From assembly GCA_025351035.1 (NCBI GenBank), contig JANXWT010000099.1:1-5739 (forward strand): a stretch of 5,739 nucleotides of DNA, given 5' to 3'. Both the position numbers and the translations under genes were made by a program. The notes under the pieces were generated by a model that was not told the DNA's origin, searched no databases, and was given only the letters and a program-made list of their open reading frames with translations. The number at the start of each line of letters is the position of its first letter. The stretch's first letter is position 1. This DNA comes from Opitutia bacterium (lineage in GTDB: Bacteria; Verrucomicrobiota; Verrucomicrobiia; Opitutales; Opitutaceae). Positions 5,716 through 5,739 of this stretch are shown one piece after another.

Positions 5716-5739
5716 ATGCCCGAGCTGGCCGAGGTTGAA
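5716..5739 (+). CDS. mutM: MutM/Fpg formamidopyrimidine-DNA glycosylase, first eight codons only
   Basis: The last 24 bases read MPELAEVE, closely matching the highly conserved Fpg/Nei N-terminus MPELPEVE. In this family P2, exposed by removal of Met1, is the Schiff-base nucleophile and E3 is a key catalytic residue; both are present. Ala replaces the common Pro at position 5, a substitution I believe occurs in some bacterial lineages. The product would excise oxidised purines such as 8-oxoguanine from DNA. The gene is cut by the window edge, so nothing beyond the N-terminus can be tested. The purine-rich GAGTAGG at 5705-5711 is at best a weak ribosome binding site. It is probably the start of a new transcription unit after a 124-base gap. 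Confidence 0.72.

Noticed and set aside
3435..5717. 760-codon open frame on the minus strand
   Set aside because: It is antisense to gmhB, the amidohydrolase and the palindrome region, has no recognisable domain, and is rich in G, A, E, R and V as expected of the antisense of GC-rich genes. The plus-strand proteins have clear family motifs.

Overview
The window is a compact, GC-rich bacterial chromosome segment. The coding rows I counted reach about 75% GC, while rows inside the 102-782 gene are about 45-47%. A predicted lipoprotein and two enzymes of the heptose branch of lipopolysaccharide or S-layer sugar synthesis point to a diderm (Gram-negative-type) organism. Almost no start codon is preceded by a Shine-Dalgarno sequence. 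Together with the codon style and the partial MutM start at the right edge (reads MPELAEVE), this is compatible with a Verrucomicrobiota/Opitutales-like bacterium, but that placement is a weak inference.

Left part, minus strand: a predicted DUF192 lipoprotein gene (1357 down to 836) is followed after 53 bases by a PaeR7I/XhoI-type restriction endonuclease gene (782 down to 102). The endonuclease gene is clearly less GC-rich than the rest and has no methyltransferase partner inside the window. It also seems to stop about 20 residues short of its relatives, so it looks like an acquired and possibly decaying accessory gene. The first 101 bases hold no complete gene.

Right part, plus strand: across only 28 bases from the lipoprotein start, a tight gene train begins. 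It runs M24 metallopeptidase (1386-2555), 10-base gap, heptose-7-phosphate kinase (2566-3534), 4-base overlap, GmhB-like heptose bisphosphate phosphatase (3531-4070), 87-base gap, exported amidohydrolase (4158-5591), 124-base gap, start of a MutM/Fpg DNA glycosylase (5716 to the edge). The kinase and phosphatase are consecutive steps of one pathway and are probably translationally coupled. The isomerase (GmhA), nucleotidyltransferase and epimerase needed to complete it are not in the window. The gap before mutM carries a short GC hairpin and a perfect 17-base palindrome in a cluster of CACGT words.

I see no RNA gene, CRISPR array, insertion sequence or obviously new multi-gene system. The points most worth a second look are the apparently orphan and shortened restriction enzyme, the GmhB homologue lacking the usual zinc ligands, and the structured gap upstream of mutM.
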